DNA from: an uncultured Collinsella sp.
Lineage (GTDB): Bacteria; Actinomycetota; Coriobacteriia; Coriobacteriales; Coriobacteriaceae
Length of the DNA: 64,000 nt
Reading direction: 5' to 3'
NCBI GenBank assembly: GCA_900542945.1
Contig: UQPI01000003.1
Location: 6,939 to 70,938, forward strand
Below, in pieces: positions 1 to 8,534 of the stretch. Positions within the stretch are counted from its first letter, which is position 1; every line of letters begins with the position of its first letter. Under the pieces are notes generated by a model. That model made no database searches. It saw only the letters and a program-made list of their open reading frames with translations, and had not been told where the DNA came from. A program made the position numbers and the translations under genes.

Positions 1-405
<405 letters not shown>

Positions 406-433
406 GGCTTCCCAACAACCATAGCCTCCTAAC

Positions 434-476
434 CAAAACGCCCGGCGAGCAGTTAATGCCCGCCGGGCGTTTTGTT
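434..476 (+). terminator. Rho-independent terminator after GH1 gene
   Basis: Stem ACGCCCGGCG / CGCCGGGCGT with a 14-nt loop, flanked by AAAA on the left and TTTTGTT on the right, 30 bases after the GH1 stop codon. Confidence 0.9.
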
Positions 477-489
477 AAGAAGTGAAAGC

Positions 490-696
490 ACTCATTGGGG
501 ACGTACTTAAATGAGTACCCGCAGAATGAGAGTGGATAATCTCCCGTTTTTAGCCTGTTTGTGGGCTCAAAGTGGGAGATTATCCACTCTCGCCATTTGG
601 GCGTCCAAAAATCCTCGCTCGTTTTGTCTTAGTCATTGGGGACGTTCTTAAACGACTAGTCGCTGGTCCACTCATTGGGGACGTACTTAAATGAGT
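490..696. repeat. Composite intergenic repeat cluster (CATTGGGGACGTACTTAAATG units plus palindrome)
   Basis: This gene-free stretch holds three copies of a ~26-bp unit, TCATTGGGGACGT-CTTAAA-GA (490-516, 631-657, 670-696). Between the first two is a palindrome with 18-bp arms GAGAGTGGATAATCTCCC (528-545) and its reverse complement (574-591), followed by a TCCAAAAATC-TCGCTCG tail. The same modules recur near 9395, 16274, 25899, 26757 and 54516. An apparent ATG at 691 falls inside a repeat unit and is not a credible gene start. Confidence 0.85.
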
Positions 697-783
697 GGCC
701 CCTGGGGACACCCTTTGCCGTCGGCGGATTTTGGGACATGCGGCCCGATTTTTGGGCCTCTCTGTCGGTACACTAAAAGCACT

Positions 784-2667
784 ATGGGTACCCGCGAGCG
801 ACATATCGGCCACGCGGCCGCCCGATCCGCACCCGTGGCGGATCCCAGGGGCGGCAGGCTCTTCGCCATGCCGCGATTCCTGGTTGGCATAACGCATCAG
901 GTGTGCCGTCACCGCGTCTTTGCTATCGCCGGCGCCATCACCGCACTGTTCCTCATGCTTTTGGCAGTCTTGCCGGCGCTGTTCGCCTTCGACTCCAAAC
1001 TTTCTAACGCCGTGCCCGCCTATAGCGAGGTGTCCAAAGAGGTCGTGGATGCGCTCATCCACTCGAGCTCTCTCCCGCTGCTTATCGCTGCAATTGCATT
1101 TTCGATCTGGGGCGTATCGGTCTATCTGCGCTGCCTGGACTATGTGTTGCGCCGCCGCCTTGTTGCCATCGCCGCCATTTGTGCCCTGTGGATGATCGAG
1201 GTCATCCTCAAATATAAGTCGTTCACGCCGTTCTATGCCACCGTGCTGTGGTACCTGTACTACGTGCCCATGACGCTCATTCCGCTGATCTACCAGCTGT
1301 GCGGTCTGCGCCTCGCGGGTTTGGAACAGCATCGTATGGGGCGTCGGTACCGCACCGTTTTGTGGGTCATGGCTGTCCTGCTTATCGGCTTTGTGCTTAC
1401 TAACGATGTTCATCAGCAGGTCTTCCATTTCGATCGATCGAGTGGAACCTGGAGCAACGATTACACATATGGTTGGGGCTACGGTACCGTTCTGGTGTGG
1501 ACGGCCTTTGACTTCGTGGCCTTTTTTATCCTGGTTGGTCGGTCCTCGTCCTTTCGCATCCAGCGTTTCTCGGGCACGGCGGCGCTCGTACTACTGGGTG
1601 GCGCATTCTTTGCCATCTCGTATGCGTTGCGCGTGCCCTGGGCATGGAGGCTCAACTTTTCGCTCGTCTATTGCGTCCTGTGCGTGGTGGCGATGGAAAT
1701 CTGTCTCGATTGCGGTGTCATTCCGTCATATCACGACATTGCTGGCATCTTCGATACCTTGCCGCTTGACCTCAAAGTTCTAACGCGCGACCTGCAGGAA
1801 GTCTATGCCACGCCAGTGTCAAAGCCAATGCCGGTAGGCGTGCGCGAGGAGTTGCGGACCCAGGAGCACGGCCGCGCCCATGCCTTTGCCGTGGCGTCCG
1901 ATCCCGATGTGATGTACCGTGCCTTTCCGCTGCTGGGCGGATCGGCCCTGCTTGCCCAAGACGTGTCGGAGCTCAACGAACTTAACCGTGAGCTGACGCA
2001 TCGTCGCATGGAACTGCAGCGTCAAAACGAGCTGCTCGCCGCCGACTACGACCTTAAGACGCATTTGGCAGATCAAGAGGCCGAGACCTTGCTAGTCCAA
2101 GACGTGGACCAGGCGCTTGCCCGTGCGCTCGAAGAGATGTACGACCTGCTGAGCTCGCTGCCACCGTTGACCGACGAGGCGTCTTCACACGAGCGTTACC
2201 GCATGCTGCAGCGCGCCAAGATGCTCGTCGCCTATTGCAAGCGCAAAGGGTCGCTCACGTTGGCGCAGCACGGGGAGAGCGGTTTTGATCGCGACCGCAT
2301 TCAACTCATTGCCAATGAGCTCGCAAGCGACCTGCGCACCATCGATGTCGATTGCGCTTCGATTATCGCCATACGGCGCCCGATGCACGCCAGTACGGTA
2401 AGCGCCCTGTACGACTGCGTGTATGACTTTGCGTTTTTTGCCTACACCACCGACCATCCGGCGCTTATGTATCACTTGGGCGACCATGACCGGTGCAGTG
2501 TCGAGCTGCGCGCCACGCTTTTTTCCAACGATGATGAAGATCTTTCGCAGACGCCCGCTGCGCAAGAGCTCGAAAGCGCTCTGCAAGGGCGCAACGTGGC
2601 ATACCGCCTTGAGGGCGAGCCCGGCCAGCTGCGCATGATCGTCTTGATGCCGAGGGCGGGTGAGTGA
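784..2667 (+). CDS. 7TM sensor protein with degenerate histidine-kinase C-terminus
   Basis: The N-terminal half has about eight hydrophobic segments resembling the 7TM sensor domain of histidine kinases, including an LTNDVHQQVF-like loop. A coiled coil follows (ELNRELTHRRMELQRQNELL), then a C-terminal region that looks like a kinase domain. No convincing phospho-accepting HD motif, N-box Asn or GxGxG loop is visible, so it is probably a non-catalytic partner of the kinase encoded next. The frame is open from 691, but that ATG is inside a repeat. A TACACT -10-like box at 769-774 favours ATG 784 or ATG 868; 868 has a GGCAGG upstream and is a real alternative. It overlaps the next gene by 4 bases, so they are translationally coupled. 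Confidence 0.65.
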   Translation: MGTRERHIGHAAARSAPVADPRGGRLFAMPRFLVGITHQVCRHRVFAIAGAITALFLMLLAVLPALFAFDSKLSNAVPAYSEVSKEVVDALIHSSSLPLLIAAIAFSIWGVSVYLRCLDYVLRRRLVAIAAICALWMIEVILKYKSFTPFYATVLWYLYYVPMTLIPLIYQLCGLRLAGLEQHRMGRRYRTVLWVMAVLLIGFVLTNDVHQQVFHFDRSSGTWSNDYTYGWGYGTVLVWTAFDFVAFFILVGRSSSFRIQRFSGTAALVLLGGAFFAISYALRVPWAWRLNFSLVYCVLCVVAMEICLDCGVIPSYHDIAGIFDTLPLDLKVLTRDLQEVYATPVSKPMPVGVREELRTQEHGRAHAFAVASDPDVMYRAFPLLGGSALLAQDVSELNELNRELTHRRMELQRQNELLAADYDLKTHLADQEAETLLVQDVDQALARALEEMYDLLSSLPPLTDEASSHERYRMLQRAKMLVAYCKRKGSLTLAQHGESGFDRDRIQLIANELASDLRTIDVDCASIIAIRRPMHASTVSALYDCVYDFAFFAYTTDHPALMYHLGDHDRCSVELRATLFSNDDEDLSQTPAAQELESALQGRNVAYRLEGEPGQLRMIVLMPRAGE

Positions 2668-4163
2668 CGATGCAGATTTCGTTCATCCTTCCCCAAATCG
2701 TTGCGCTCGATGTTATCTTTGCCCTGGCTGCGTGTCTGCAGATGATCCACGTCCCGCTCATCGCATCGCGCCGCTCGTCCTATAACCGTAAGGTGATTTG
2801 CGCCTACGAGACGAGCCTTGTGCTTCACCTGATGATTTCGGCGCTCATCTTATTCGCGTCGTCTGGCTCGTATCTGGTGGCGCCGCTTGACGTTTGCGCC
2901 AGGGCAATGGGCGGAGTGCTGTGGCTCAATGCCGCGATCTTTGCCTATGGCGTGGTCCTTATGGTGCACTATCGTCGCCCTGTCATGCTGGCCGAGCTGC
3001 TGCTTGTTGGCGCCGTGACACCGCCGGTGGTTTTTGCCATGGGCTCGGTGTGGGCCGTTGTCCTTATCGCAGAGGGAGCGTTCTTCCTGTTCCGTTCCGT
3101 CGCGGCGCTCTTGATGGACGTCCGTAACCGCCAGGAGGATATCACCGCGTTCTCGACGATCGAAACCATCAACGTGATTCCCGTGGGCATCCTGTATCTG
3201 GACTCGAGGGGCCGTCCACTGCTCATGAACCGCTGCATGCGCAAAAACCTGGTGGAGCTTCATATGCCCACCGACCTAGGCGATATGAGCGGTACATGGA
3301 ACGACCTGCGCAAGCTCAGCATGCAAATGCCCGGAGGCGGTAAGAACAGCGTGCGGATCAACCTGGACCGCTTTGGTGAGGCGCGTGCGGTGGTCGAGGT
3401 TTCTCCCGCCGAGATTCGCCTGTTTGTGTGCGATGGCGTTATGGTCTCGGGCCGTTCGTTCGAGCGCATAATCGGTCTGGATGTGACAGAGTATGCGCAT
3501 GCGCATGACCGCCTGGCGCAGGCCAACCACCTGCTTGAGCTTGCGGGCCAAGAGCTCCAGGCCCAGATCGAAGAAGTCAAAAAGGTTGCCGACAATGCGG
3601 CCTACCTGCGCATGCGTTCCCGCGTGCACGATGTGATCGGCCAGCGCCTGTCCATCCTCCATCGCTATTTGGAGGAGGGGCGCCTGGATGACGAGTCACT
3701 CGAGCAGATCGACCCGCTGCTGCGCTCAATCGCTGCCGATCTGCGCAGCGGGGGCGACACCGAACCGGCAGAGCAACTGGGCGATATCGTCCATGCCTTT
3801 GGCCTGGTGAGCGTGCAGATCGATGTGGAGGGCGAGCTGCCAAGCGACGTGCGTGTCGCGGCAGCCTTTTTGCAGATTATCCGCGAAGCCTCGACCAATG
3901 CCACCAAGCATGCGCAGGCGCATCGGGTCCATGTGCGCTTGTGGCAGGAGGGGACGGATGCTGACGCCGTCGCGCACATGACGATTTCTAACGACGGGTC
4001 CCCGGCCCCCGTATCGTATCGCGAGGGAACGGGTATCCCAGGTATGAGGCATGTCGCGCAAGATCTGGGTGGCAGCCTAGAGGTCCACGCCACCCCGCCC
4101 TTTACGCTTACGGTATCCATTCCGCTTAACGCCAACGACACGTCCCAAAGGAGAAACTCATGA
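2664..4163 (+). CDS. Sensor histidine kinase (NarL-type partner)
   Basis: The first ~150 residues hold about five membrane segments. A PAS-like region follows (AFSTIETINVIPVGILYLDSRG), then a coiled coil and a HisKA_3-like dimerisation motif, RMRSRVHDVIGQRL, with phospho-acceptor His322. The HATPase domain shows the N-box REASTNATKHA and the glycine loop GTGIPGMRH. It should autophosphorylate and pass phosphate to the regulator encoded immediately downstream. The start is a GTG in a GTGA overlap with the upstream sensor; ATG 2670 is an alternative. The stop overlaps the next start as ATGA. The input signal is unknown. Confidence 0.85.
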   Translation: MTMQISFILPQIVALDVIFALAACLQMIHVPLIASRRSSYNRKVICAYETSLVLHLMISALILFASSGSYLVAPLDVCARAMGGVLWLNAAIFAYGVVLMVHYRRPVMLAELLLVGAVTPPVVFAMGSVWAVVLIAEGAFFLFRSVAALLMDVRNRQEDITAFSTIETINVIPVGILYLDSRGRPLLMNRCMRKNLVELHMPTDLGDMSGTWNDLRKLSMQMPGGGKNSVRINLDRFGEARAVVEVSPAEIRLFVCDGVMVSGRSFERIIGLDVTEYAHAHDRLAQANHLLELAGQELQAQIEEVKKVADNAAYLRMRSRVHDVIGQRLSILHRYLEEGRLDDESLEQIDPLLRSIAADLRSGGDTEPAEQLGDIVHAFGLVSVQIDVEGELPSDVRVAAAFLQIIREASTNATKHAQAHRVHVRLWQEGTDADAVAHMTISNDGSPAPVSYREGTGIPGMRHVAQDLGGSLEVHATPPFTLTVSIPLNANDTSQRRNS

Positions 4164-4783
4164 TCCGCGTGTTAATTGTCGAAGATCAGGCCATCCTGCG
4201 CGAGAGCCTGGCGCGCTCCGTTGGCGACCAGCCCGATATGACTGTCGTTGCCGCGATCGCCGATGCCTCCGAGGCCTTGGGTGTCGCGCTCAAGGAGCGC
4301 CCGGACATGATACTGATGGACGTGTGCACCGAACACGATTCAAACGGCATCGTGGCGGCGGCACGCATCAAGGAGCAGCTGCCCGAGTGTCGCATCATTA
4401 TCATGACAGGCATGCCCGAGATCACCTTTGTCGATCAGGCCCGCGAGGCGGGCGTCGACAGCTTTGTGTACAAGAACGTCGGTATCGACGAGCTATTCGC
4501 CGTGATGCGCTCCACGCTGGCGGGTTACTGCACGTTTCCCAAGCCGCCCGAGAGCATCTTCTCGGGCACGGCGGCCCTCGACGATGTCGAGCTGTCGATC
4601 TTGCGCCTTGCCTGCGAGGGTAAAAGCCGCCGCGAGATTGCGGCCGAGCTGTTTATGAGCGAGGGCACCATCAAGCGCCGCATCTCGGAGATCCTGAGCA
4701 AGACCGGCTACGACAACATCATGCGTCTTGCCGTGCATGCGGTGACCGAGGGCAGCATCGTTCCCAACATGGAGCGCCCGTAA
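4160..4783 (+). CDS. LuxR/NarL-family response regulator
   Basis: This 207-residue protein has an N-terminal receiver domain (IVEDQAILRESL acidic start, phospho-acceptor Asp54 in LMDV, conserved Thr in MTGMPE, Lys in YKNVG). A C-terminal LuxR-type helix-turn-helix follows (LSILRLACEGKSRREIAAEL...EGTIKRRISEILSKTG). It begins with an AAAGGAG ribosome site and an ATGA overlap with the kinase gene, so it is the output of the operon that starts at 784. It probably binds DNA as a phosphorylated dimer. Targets cannot be inferred from the window. Confidence 0.92.
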   Translation: MIRVLIVEDQAILRESLARSVGDQPDMTVVAAIADASEALGVALKERPDMILMDVCTEHDSNGIVAAARIKEQLPECRIIIMTGMPEITFVDQAREAGVDSFVYKNVGIDELFAVMRSTLAGYCTFPKPPESIFSGTAALDDVELSILRLACEGKSRREIAAELFMSEGTIKRRISEILSKTGYDNIMRLAVHAVTEGSIVPNMERP

Positions 4784-4818
4784 TCGATGCGCTCACCCGT
4801 GTTCCGGCACCGCAAAGA

Positions 4819-4866
4819 TAGGCCGCCCACCGTTTCGCATCTAAAAACGGCGGGCGGCCTGCTTGT
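4819..4866 (+). terminator. Terminator of sensor operon
   Basis: Inverted repeat AGGCCGCCCACCGTTT / AAACGGCGGGCGGCCT (one mismatch) around a short loop, followed by GCTTGT. It lies 35 bases after the response regulator stop. Confidence 0.75.
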
Positions 4867-4892
4867 ATGGGCAGTGCTGTCGGCATAAAGCG

Positions 4893-4925
4893 GCGGGGCC
4901 GCAGGATCATCTCCTGCGGCCCCGT
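4893..4925 (-). terminator. Hairpin terminator for the minus-strand lipoprotein gene
   Basis: Stem CGGGGCCGCAGGA / TCCTGCGGCCCCG around a five-base loop. Read on the minus strand it is followed by CCGCTTTATG, a weak U-tract, and it lies about 50 bases beyond the stop at 4975. It faces the plus-strand terminator at 4819-4866. Confidence 0.6.
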
Positions 4926-4974
4926 CTGGTGTGCGCGGATGTGTCCGCCAATCCGCGGCTGTCGTGGTCTACCG

Positions 4975-5817
4975 CTACGCGATGGTTGCGCTGTAGGAGG
5001 CGACGTCCTCGTAGGAATCGGTCAGGTAGGCGTCGATGCCGATGGTCGTGTTGACCAGGTCGTCAAGGCTGTCAAGCTCGCCGCTCGAGAACGTGAATTC
5101 CTCGGTGGCGTTGGTGCCGGGCATCAGGTGGGCCGAGAACCAGGGTTCCTTCATGGTGCCGTTGACGTTGGTCTTGCCGGAAGGAGCGTAGAAGGTCAGG
5201 TCCTTGTCGCTCTTGTTGGTGATGTTGACGACAAAACCGATGTCGCCCCACTCGTCCTTGAACTTCTCGGTGACGGTGATGGTGCACAGGTCGTCATCGG
5301 CAACGGTGACGGCGGGGGAGATTTCAATCTTCTGGACGTCGTCGTCTTCGACGGCCTCGTCGATCTCTTCTTCCTTCTCGGCCGCCTCGCGATCCTTCTT
5401 CACCGTGCCGGACAGGTCCTTGTCGGACTTGGTAAAGACAAGATTGCCGTCATCCTCTTCGAGGATGAGCTTGCCGTCCTTGAGCTTCATGTCATGCGAC
5501 TCGTCTTCGGCGGTGATGGTTACGGTGGTGGCGTCCTTTGCCTCCCATTTAAGGTCGACGACTTCAAGGAACAGGTCGAGGGCACCTGTACCGTCCTCAT
5601 CGAGAATCAGGACGCAGCGCACACCCCAATCCTCGAGCATCTTCATGTACTCATCGGTCAGTTCTTCGCCCTCCAGGGTTCCACCCGAGAGTTCCCAGCT
5701 GCCGACGAAGTTGGCCTTGGGGTCTTTGCCGCCGCCGCTGCAGCCCGTCAGGGCAAAGGCGAGCGCAAGGACGCATGTCAGAAATGCGAGTACGGACTTT
5801 TTGAACGTTGTCTTCAT
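4975..5817 (-). CDS. Putative lipoprotein, last gene of the zinc-ribbon/SPFH cluster
   Basis: This 280-residue protein begins MKTTFKKSVLAFL with a hydrophobic stretch ending in an LTGC lipobox, so it should be a lipid-anchored surface protein. The mature part starts with a WELSGGTLEGEELTDEYMKMLEDWG-type domain of short beta strands, often seen in Gram-positive lipoproteins. A Glu/Asp/Lys-rich linker follows, then a second beta-rich domain (VTEKFKDEWGDIGFVVNITNKSDKDLTFYAP) that resembles DUF5067-like folds. The frame is open further upstream, but AAAGGAGGAC just before the codon at 5815-5817 fixes this start. It follows the SPFH gene at close spacing and may be co-transcribed. The function is unknown. 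Confidence 0.8.
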   Translation of the reverse strand: MKTTFKKSVLAFLTCVLALAFALTGCSGGGKDPKANFVGSWELSGGTLEGEELTDEYMKMLEDWGVRCVLILDEDGTGALDLFLEVVDLKWEAKDATTVTITAEDESHDMKLKDGKLILEEDDGNLVFTKSDKDLSGTVKKDREAAEKEEEIDEAVEDDDVQKIEISPAVTVADDDLCTITVTEKFKDEWGDIGFVVNITNKSDKDLTFYAPSGKTNVNGTMKEPWFSAHLMPGTNATEEFTFSSGELDSLDDLVNTTIGIDAYLTDSYEDVASYSATIA

Positions 5818-5897
5818 GGTGTCCTCCTTTATCGAACGAAACCCATAGAAGCAAATGCGGGGGTGGCGGATCCCCCGCCAATTACCAGATAGAGGGG

Positions 5898-6134
5898 CTA
5901 GGGCCTGGGCGTTCCGCAGTTGCTGCAGAACTTGCCGCCGTTTTCGCTGCCGCAGTTGGGGCAGAACCACTTGGCCGGTGCCGGGGCGGGTGCGGGACTG
6001 CCACACTCGGAGCAGAACTTGCCGGTGTTGGTGGCGCCGCAGCTGCAGGTCCATGTGCCGGCCGCGGGAGCAGCGGCAGGAGCCGGTGCGGGAGCGGGTG
6101 CCGGAGCCGGCTGCGGGGCGGCCTGCTGCTGTGC
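5898..6134 (-). pseudogene. Severed double zinc-ribbon tail of the SPFH gene
   Basis: Directly after the TAG codon (6135-6137) the same frame continues for 78 codons to a second TAG at 5898-5900. It encodes AQQQAAP, a Pro/Ala linker, and two zinc ribbons (WTCSCGATNTGKFCSECG and WFCPNCGSENGGKFCSNCG). This is the usual C-terminus of SPFH/virion-core-like proteins of the YdjI type. No start codon with a ribosome site lies in this frame, so it is most simply the tail of the upstream gene removed by one nonsense change, possibly CAG to TAG. Suppressor readthrough cannot be excluded. Confidence 0.8.
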
Positions 6135-7139
6135 CTAGCCGGCGGCGAACAGCTGGCTGGCGTTCATGCCGCCCATGCCACCTGCCATGCCCATGCCCAT
6201 AAAGCCTGCCATCGCGCCGTTGGGGTTGGCGGCTGCCGCGCGCATTGCGTCGCTCTGGGCGCTGGCAATGTTGGCTGCCGCCATGGTGGGATCGCGCATG
6301 ACCGCGGCCTTCTGCAGATCCTTGATCATCTGCTCGTCCTCTTGCGAGGCGGCGATGGAGTTGACGCCAAAGCTCACAATCTCGACGCCGCGCAGGTCAC
6401 GCCAATCGGCAGAGAGGACCTCGTTGAGCGCGCGGGCGAGCTCGGTGGTGTGGCCGGGGATGGCGCTGTAGCGGATGCCCATTTCCGAAATCTTGGCAAA
6501 GGCGGGCTGCAGGGCGGTGAGCAGCTCGGACTTAAGCTGGCTGTCGATCTTGTCGCGCGTGTAGCTATCGGTCACGTTGCCGCACACGTTGGTGTAGAAC
6601 AGCAGCGGGTTGGTGATGCGGTACGAGTACTCGCCGTTGCAGCGCACGGAGATGTCAACGTCCAGGCCAATGTTGTTATCGACCACGCGGAAGGGCACGG
6701 GCGAGGCGGTGCCGTACTTGTTGCCGATGATCTCCTTGGTGTTGATGAAGTAGACACGCTGGTCCTTGCCCGCGTCGCCGCCAAAGGTAAAGCGGCTGCC
6801 GATATTGGCGAAGGTCTCCTTGATGGAATCGCCCAGGTTGCCGCTAAAGACGCTCGGCTCGCTGCCGGTATCGAAGACGAACTCACCAGGCTCCAGCGCG
6901 ACTTCGATGATCTTGCCGTTTTGCACCACGAGCATGCCCTGGCCGTCGTTGACGGCGATGACGGAGCCGTTGGAGATGACGTTGTCCTCGCCGCGCGTGT
7001 TGGAGCTGCGGCCACCGGTGCGTTTGCTGCCCTTGCAGGCCAAGACGTCAGCAGGCATCGATTCGCAGTAGATAAATTCCTTCCACTGGTCGGCCATGAC
7101 GCCGCCGGCAGCTCCCAATCCAGCTTTCAAGAGTCCCAT
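6135..7139 (-). CDS. SPFH-domain (YdjI/virion-core-like) protein, truncated before its zinc-ribbon tail
   Basis: The product begins MGLLKAGLGAAGGVMADQWKEF and contains an SPFH/band-7-like domain (about residues 25-260, including VLACKGSKRTGGRSSNTRGEDNVI-like and EYSYRITNPLLFY segments). A Met/Gly/Ala-rich stretch ends at FAAG-stop. The domain is like Bacillus subtilis YdjI, a membrane-associated scaffold that works with YdjG/YdjH and PspA in envelope stress. Upstream genes encode zinc-ribbon proteins in the same orientation with short gaps, supporting one module. GAAAGGAAG precedes ATG 7139. Translation would stop at an internal amber codon, removing the conserved tail. Confidence 0.85.
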   Translation of the reverse strand: MGLLKAGLGAAGGVMADQWKEFIYCESMPADVLACKGSKRTGGRSSNTRGEDNVISNGSVIAVNDGQGMLVVQNGKIIEVALEPGEFVFDTGSEPSVFSGNLGDSIKETFANIGSRFTFGGDAGKDQRVYFINTKEIIGNKYGTASPVPFRVVDNNIGLDVDISVRCNGEYSYRITNPLLFYTNVCGNVTDSYTRDKIDSQLKSELLTALQPAFAKISEMGIRYSAIPGHTTELARALNEVLSADWRDLRGVEIVSFGVNSIAASQEDEQMIKDLQKAAVMRDPTMAAANIASAQSDAMRAAAANPNGAMAGFMGMGMAGGMGGMNASQLFAAG

Positions 7140-7187
7140 GGTGATCTTCCTTTCTCGTCAAAGGCCGGGTGGTATTGGTTGGATTGC

Positions 7188-8510
7188 TTAGTCGTCCTTG
7201 TCGTCTTTCATGACAACGGTGGTCTCGGTGTGGCTGAAGGTGTCGTGCTTCTCGGTCAGGTCGAGCTCGCCGCAGTACTCGTCGGCGTGGGTGGCCTCGT
7301 TGGCCGTCTTGAGCTGGCCTACCAGTAGCACGTCTCCGATAATCACGATGATCAGCGGCGCGATGATGTTGATGAGGATGCCCTCGATATCAAAGGCGAG
7401 GTAATCCGGATCGAAGGCGTTCTCGCCCATAAAGAGAATCTGGGAGAGGACAAATCCGATCACAAAGAACAGCACCGAGGCGATGGCGAGCTTGGGCTTG
7501 GAACAGGGGAGCTCGCCGACCAAGCGGCCGGTCTGGCCGTTCATGGCAAACAGGTAGCTCTTGCCGTTCCACGAGGTGGAGAGCATCCAGACGGGGAACA
7601 GGGCGTAGTCGCTGTCTTCCCAGGTGTAGTCGAGCTGCTTGCTTTCGACCGTGGCATCGTCGTATTCGTCGACGACAGTCTCGCGCAGGGCCGAGATCGT
7701 GCTTTCTTCCATACGGCGCTCGGCGCGCGCCTTGCAGGTCTCGCAGTCCTCGTCGTAACGGTTGGCGATGTAGCCGGGCATATATGCGACCGAGAACGGA
7801 CGCAGCGCGTCGTAGTCAAACGGCTCGATGGCGTCCATGTGGCCGTCGGGCATCTTGGACGATCCGTCGACGGGCACGCGCCTAAACGAGATATTGCCCT
7901 TGCGATAGGCATCGTAGTGGTCGGTGGTCGTGACGGTGCGGTCGGATTCCTCGGTCACGGTCTCGTTGGTCGCGTCAAAGTACACTTCGCCGTCAACGCG
8001 GGCACCGTAGAGCCAAAACGGCACGTAGACACCTTGGACCTCGTCGATGTGGGTGCCGGTGACAAAGCTCTTGGGCAGCAAGATTTTGTCCTTGTAGTGT
8101 TCCTTGAGTGCGGCCGTGACGTCGTCGCGCCCGAGCTTAAATGGAATCACCAGGTCGGGCGAGAAGTCGCCAGAGAGCTGGCCAGGCGCCACGGCGGAGT
8201 TGCCGCAGTACGGGCAGGTGGTGACGGCGACGGTGCCGTCGGACACGAGCTCGGCGCCGCACGACGAGCAGATGTAACCGGCGTTTTGGGCGAGCTCCTG
8301 CACGGCATCGTCGGCAGCAGGTTTGGGAGCTGCGGCTGCGGCATCGGCTTTGGCATCTGCCTTGTCCTGGCGCTCGCGATAGAGAGCCTCGACTTCTTCG
8401 ACTTCAAAACGCGAATCGCAGTAGTCGCAGACGAGTTTTTGCTCGGCGCTTGCAAAATGCAGGGGGCCACCGCAGGCAGGGCACTGATAGTTGACGCTCT
8501 CGAAGGCCAT
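7188..8510 (-). CDS. Zinc-ribbon membrane protein (YdjG/YdjH-like partner of SPFH protein)
   Basis: This 440-residue protein has two N-terminal zinc ribbons: CPACGGPL...CDYC at about residues 10-32 and CSSCGAEL...CPYCG at about 81-103. A Lys/Ala-rich linker separates them. A large soluble region follows (VIPFKLGRDDV...YVPFWLYGARVDGEV), then two membrane helices near residues 340-360 and 380-400, and a charged tail. This is the layout of TFIIB-type zinc-ribbon proteins found next to SPFH genes. It is inferred to be the membrane partner that positions the SPFH scaffold. The gene ends 48 bases before the SPFH gene and begins 24 bases after the upstream gene. Confidence 0.8.
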   Translation of the reverse strand: MAFESVNYQCPACGGPLHFASAEQKLVCDYCDSRFEVEEVEALYRERQDKADAKADAAAAAPKPAADDAVQELAQNAGYICSSCGAELVSDGTVAVTTCPYCGNSAVAPGQLSGDFSPDLVIPFKLGRDDVTAALKEHYKDKILLPKSFVTGTHIDEVQGVYVPFWLYGARVDGEVYFDATNETVTEESDRTVTTTDHYDAYRKGNISFRRVPVDGSSKMPDGHMDAIEPFDYDALRPFSVAYMPGYIANRYDEDCETCKARAERRMEESTISALRETVVDEYDDATVESKQLDYTWEDSDYALFPVWMLSTSWNGKSYLFAMNGQTGRLVGELPCSKPKLAIASVLFFVIGFVLSQILFMGENAFDPDYLAFDIEGILINIIAPLIIVIIGDVLLVGQLKTANEATHADEYCGELDLTEKHDTFSHTETTVVMKDDKDD

Positions 8511-8534
8511 GATCGGTCCTTTCCGTGCCGGAGG

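Noticed and set aside
490..696. Short repeats as a CRISPR array
   Set aside because: The units are palindromic, few, unevenly spaced and partly overlapping, with no cas genes in the window.
691..783. In-frame extension of the 7TM sensor from ATG 691
   Set aside because: This ATG is part of a dispersed repeat unit, and a -10-like box lies downstream of it.
4975..6054. Long 359-codon frame on the minus strand
   Set aside because: Upstream of 5817 it is an out-of-frame reading of the zinc-ribbon tail; the lipoprotein signal and AAAGGAGG mark the true start.
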